In this document: positions 63,946-64,000 of the stretch, piece after piece
How positions within the stretch are numbered: the first letter of the stretch is position 1
Layout of the letters: every line of letters starts with the position of its first letter
Assembly (NCBI RefSeq): GCF_001443605.1
Contig: NZ_CP013118.1
Coordinates: 4,241,001 to 4,305,000 of the forward strand
Source: Salinivirga cyanobacteriivorans
Lineage (GTDB): Bacteria > Bacteroidota > Bacteroidia > Bacteroidales > Salinivirgaceae
DNA length: 64,000 nt
Direction: 5' to 3'
The notes under the pieces: generated by a model
Databases searched by the model: none
The model's input: only the letters and a program-made list of their open reading frames with translations
Told to the model about the DNA's origin: nothing
Program-made: the position numbers and the translations under genes

Positions 63946-64000
63946 GAATGCAATAGGGTGACCGGGATAATTCGCTTGAGTTGTTTCGCCGATGATTTGC

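Overview
The window looks like chromosomal DNA of a Bacteroidota bacterium. The evidence is a TonB-dependent receptor with a carboxypeptidase-like N-terminal domain, a gingipain-like (C25) protease with a type IX secretion sorting tail, the lineage-typical DUF4783-nadC pair, weak or absent Shine-Dalgarno sequences, and many copies of the Bacteroidota -7 promoter element TAnnTTTG (best at the tRNA genes, with TTG 19 bp upstream). A marine or anaerobic Marinilabiliales/Bacteroidales-like organism is only an inference; the genus cannot be read from the sequence.

Layout. 1-2.3 kb: an IS3-type transposase orfA runs off the left edge and abuts the end of an aldo/keto reductase gene, followed by a flavin-reductase-like protein and a DUF2805 protein. 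2.7-4.2 kb: sugar/H+ symporter. 4.5-7.8 kb: a secreted beta-trefoil lectin-like gene broken by one in-frame TGA and one frameshift. 8-16 kb: acyl-ACP thioesterase, TonB receptor, then dapB, signal peptidase I, a second signal-peptidase-like gene without the catalytic dyad, and glyA. 16-29.9 kb: housekeeping genes (M3 peptidase, SixA-like phosphatase, NDH-2, metallo-hydrolase, gcvP, GH13 amylase, RlpA, BrkB-like, nadC, DUF4783). 30-34.6 kb: rlmH, a very large orphan histidine kinase, yidD. 35-36.5 kb: an outer-membrane barrel gene with two T7 frameshifts. 36.5-40 kb: xerD and an acyl-CoA carboxyltransferase/biotin carrier pair. 40-47.5 kb: a 1625-aa C25 protease and a prolyl oligopeptidase lipoprotein, with dispersed palindromic repeats on both sides of the latter. 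48-51 kb: BASS transporter, two tRNA-Leu, tRNA-Lys, rarA. 51.2-52.9 kb: four tandem copies of a 411-bp non-coding unit. 53-60 kb: sucD, a TPR/SpoIIE-type phosphatase, mnmA, beta-mannosidase. 60-64 kb: sulfate assimilation (cysN, cysD, cysH) plus a YjbQ-family gene.

How the genes fit together. glyA and gcvP belong to one-carbon metabolism. cysDN makes APS, and the CysH carries the CC/CxxC iron-sulfur motifs of APS reductases, so no APS kinase is needed. The sugar porter, GH13 amylase and GH2 beta-mannosidase point to glycan use; the C25 protease, M3 peptidase and S9 peptidase point to protein use. Most of the window is ordinary core genome. No defence island, prophage, CRISPR array or clearly new multi-gene system was seen. 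The items most worth a second look are the pseudo-signal peptidase, the two broken surface-protein genes and the structured 411-bp tandem repeat.
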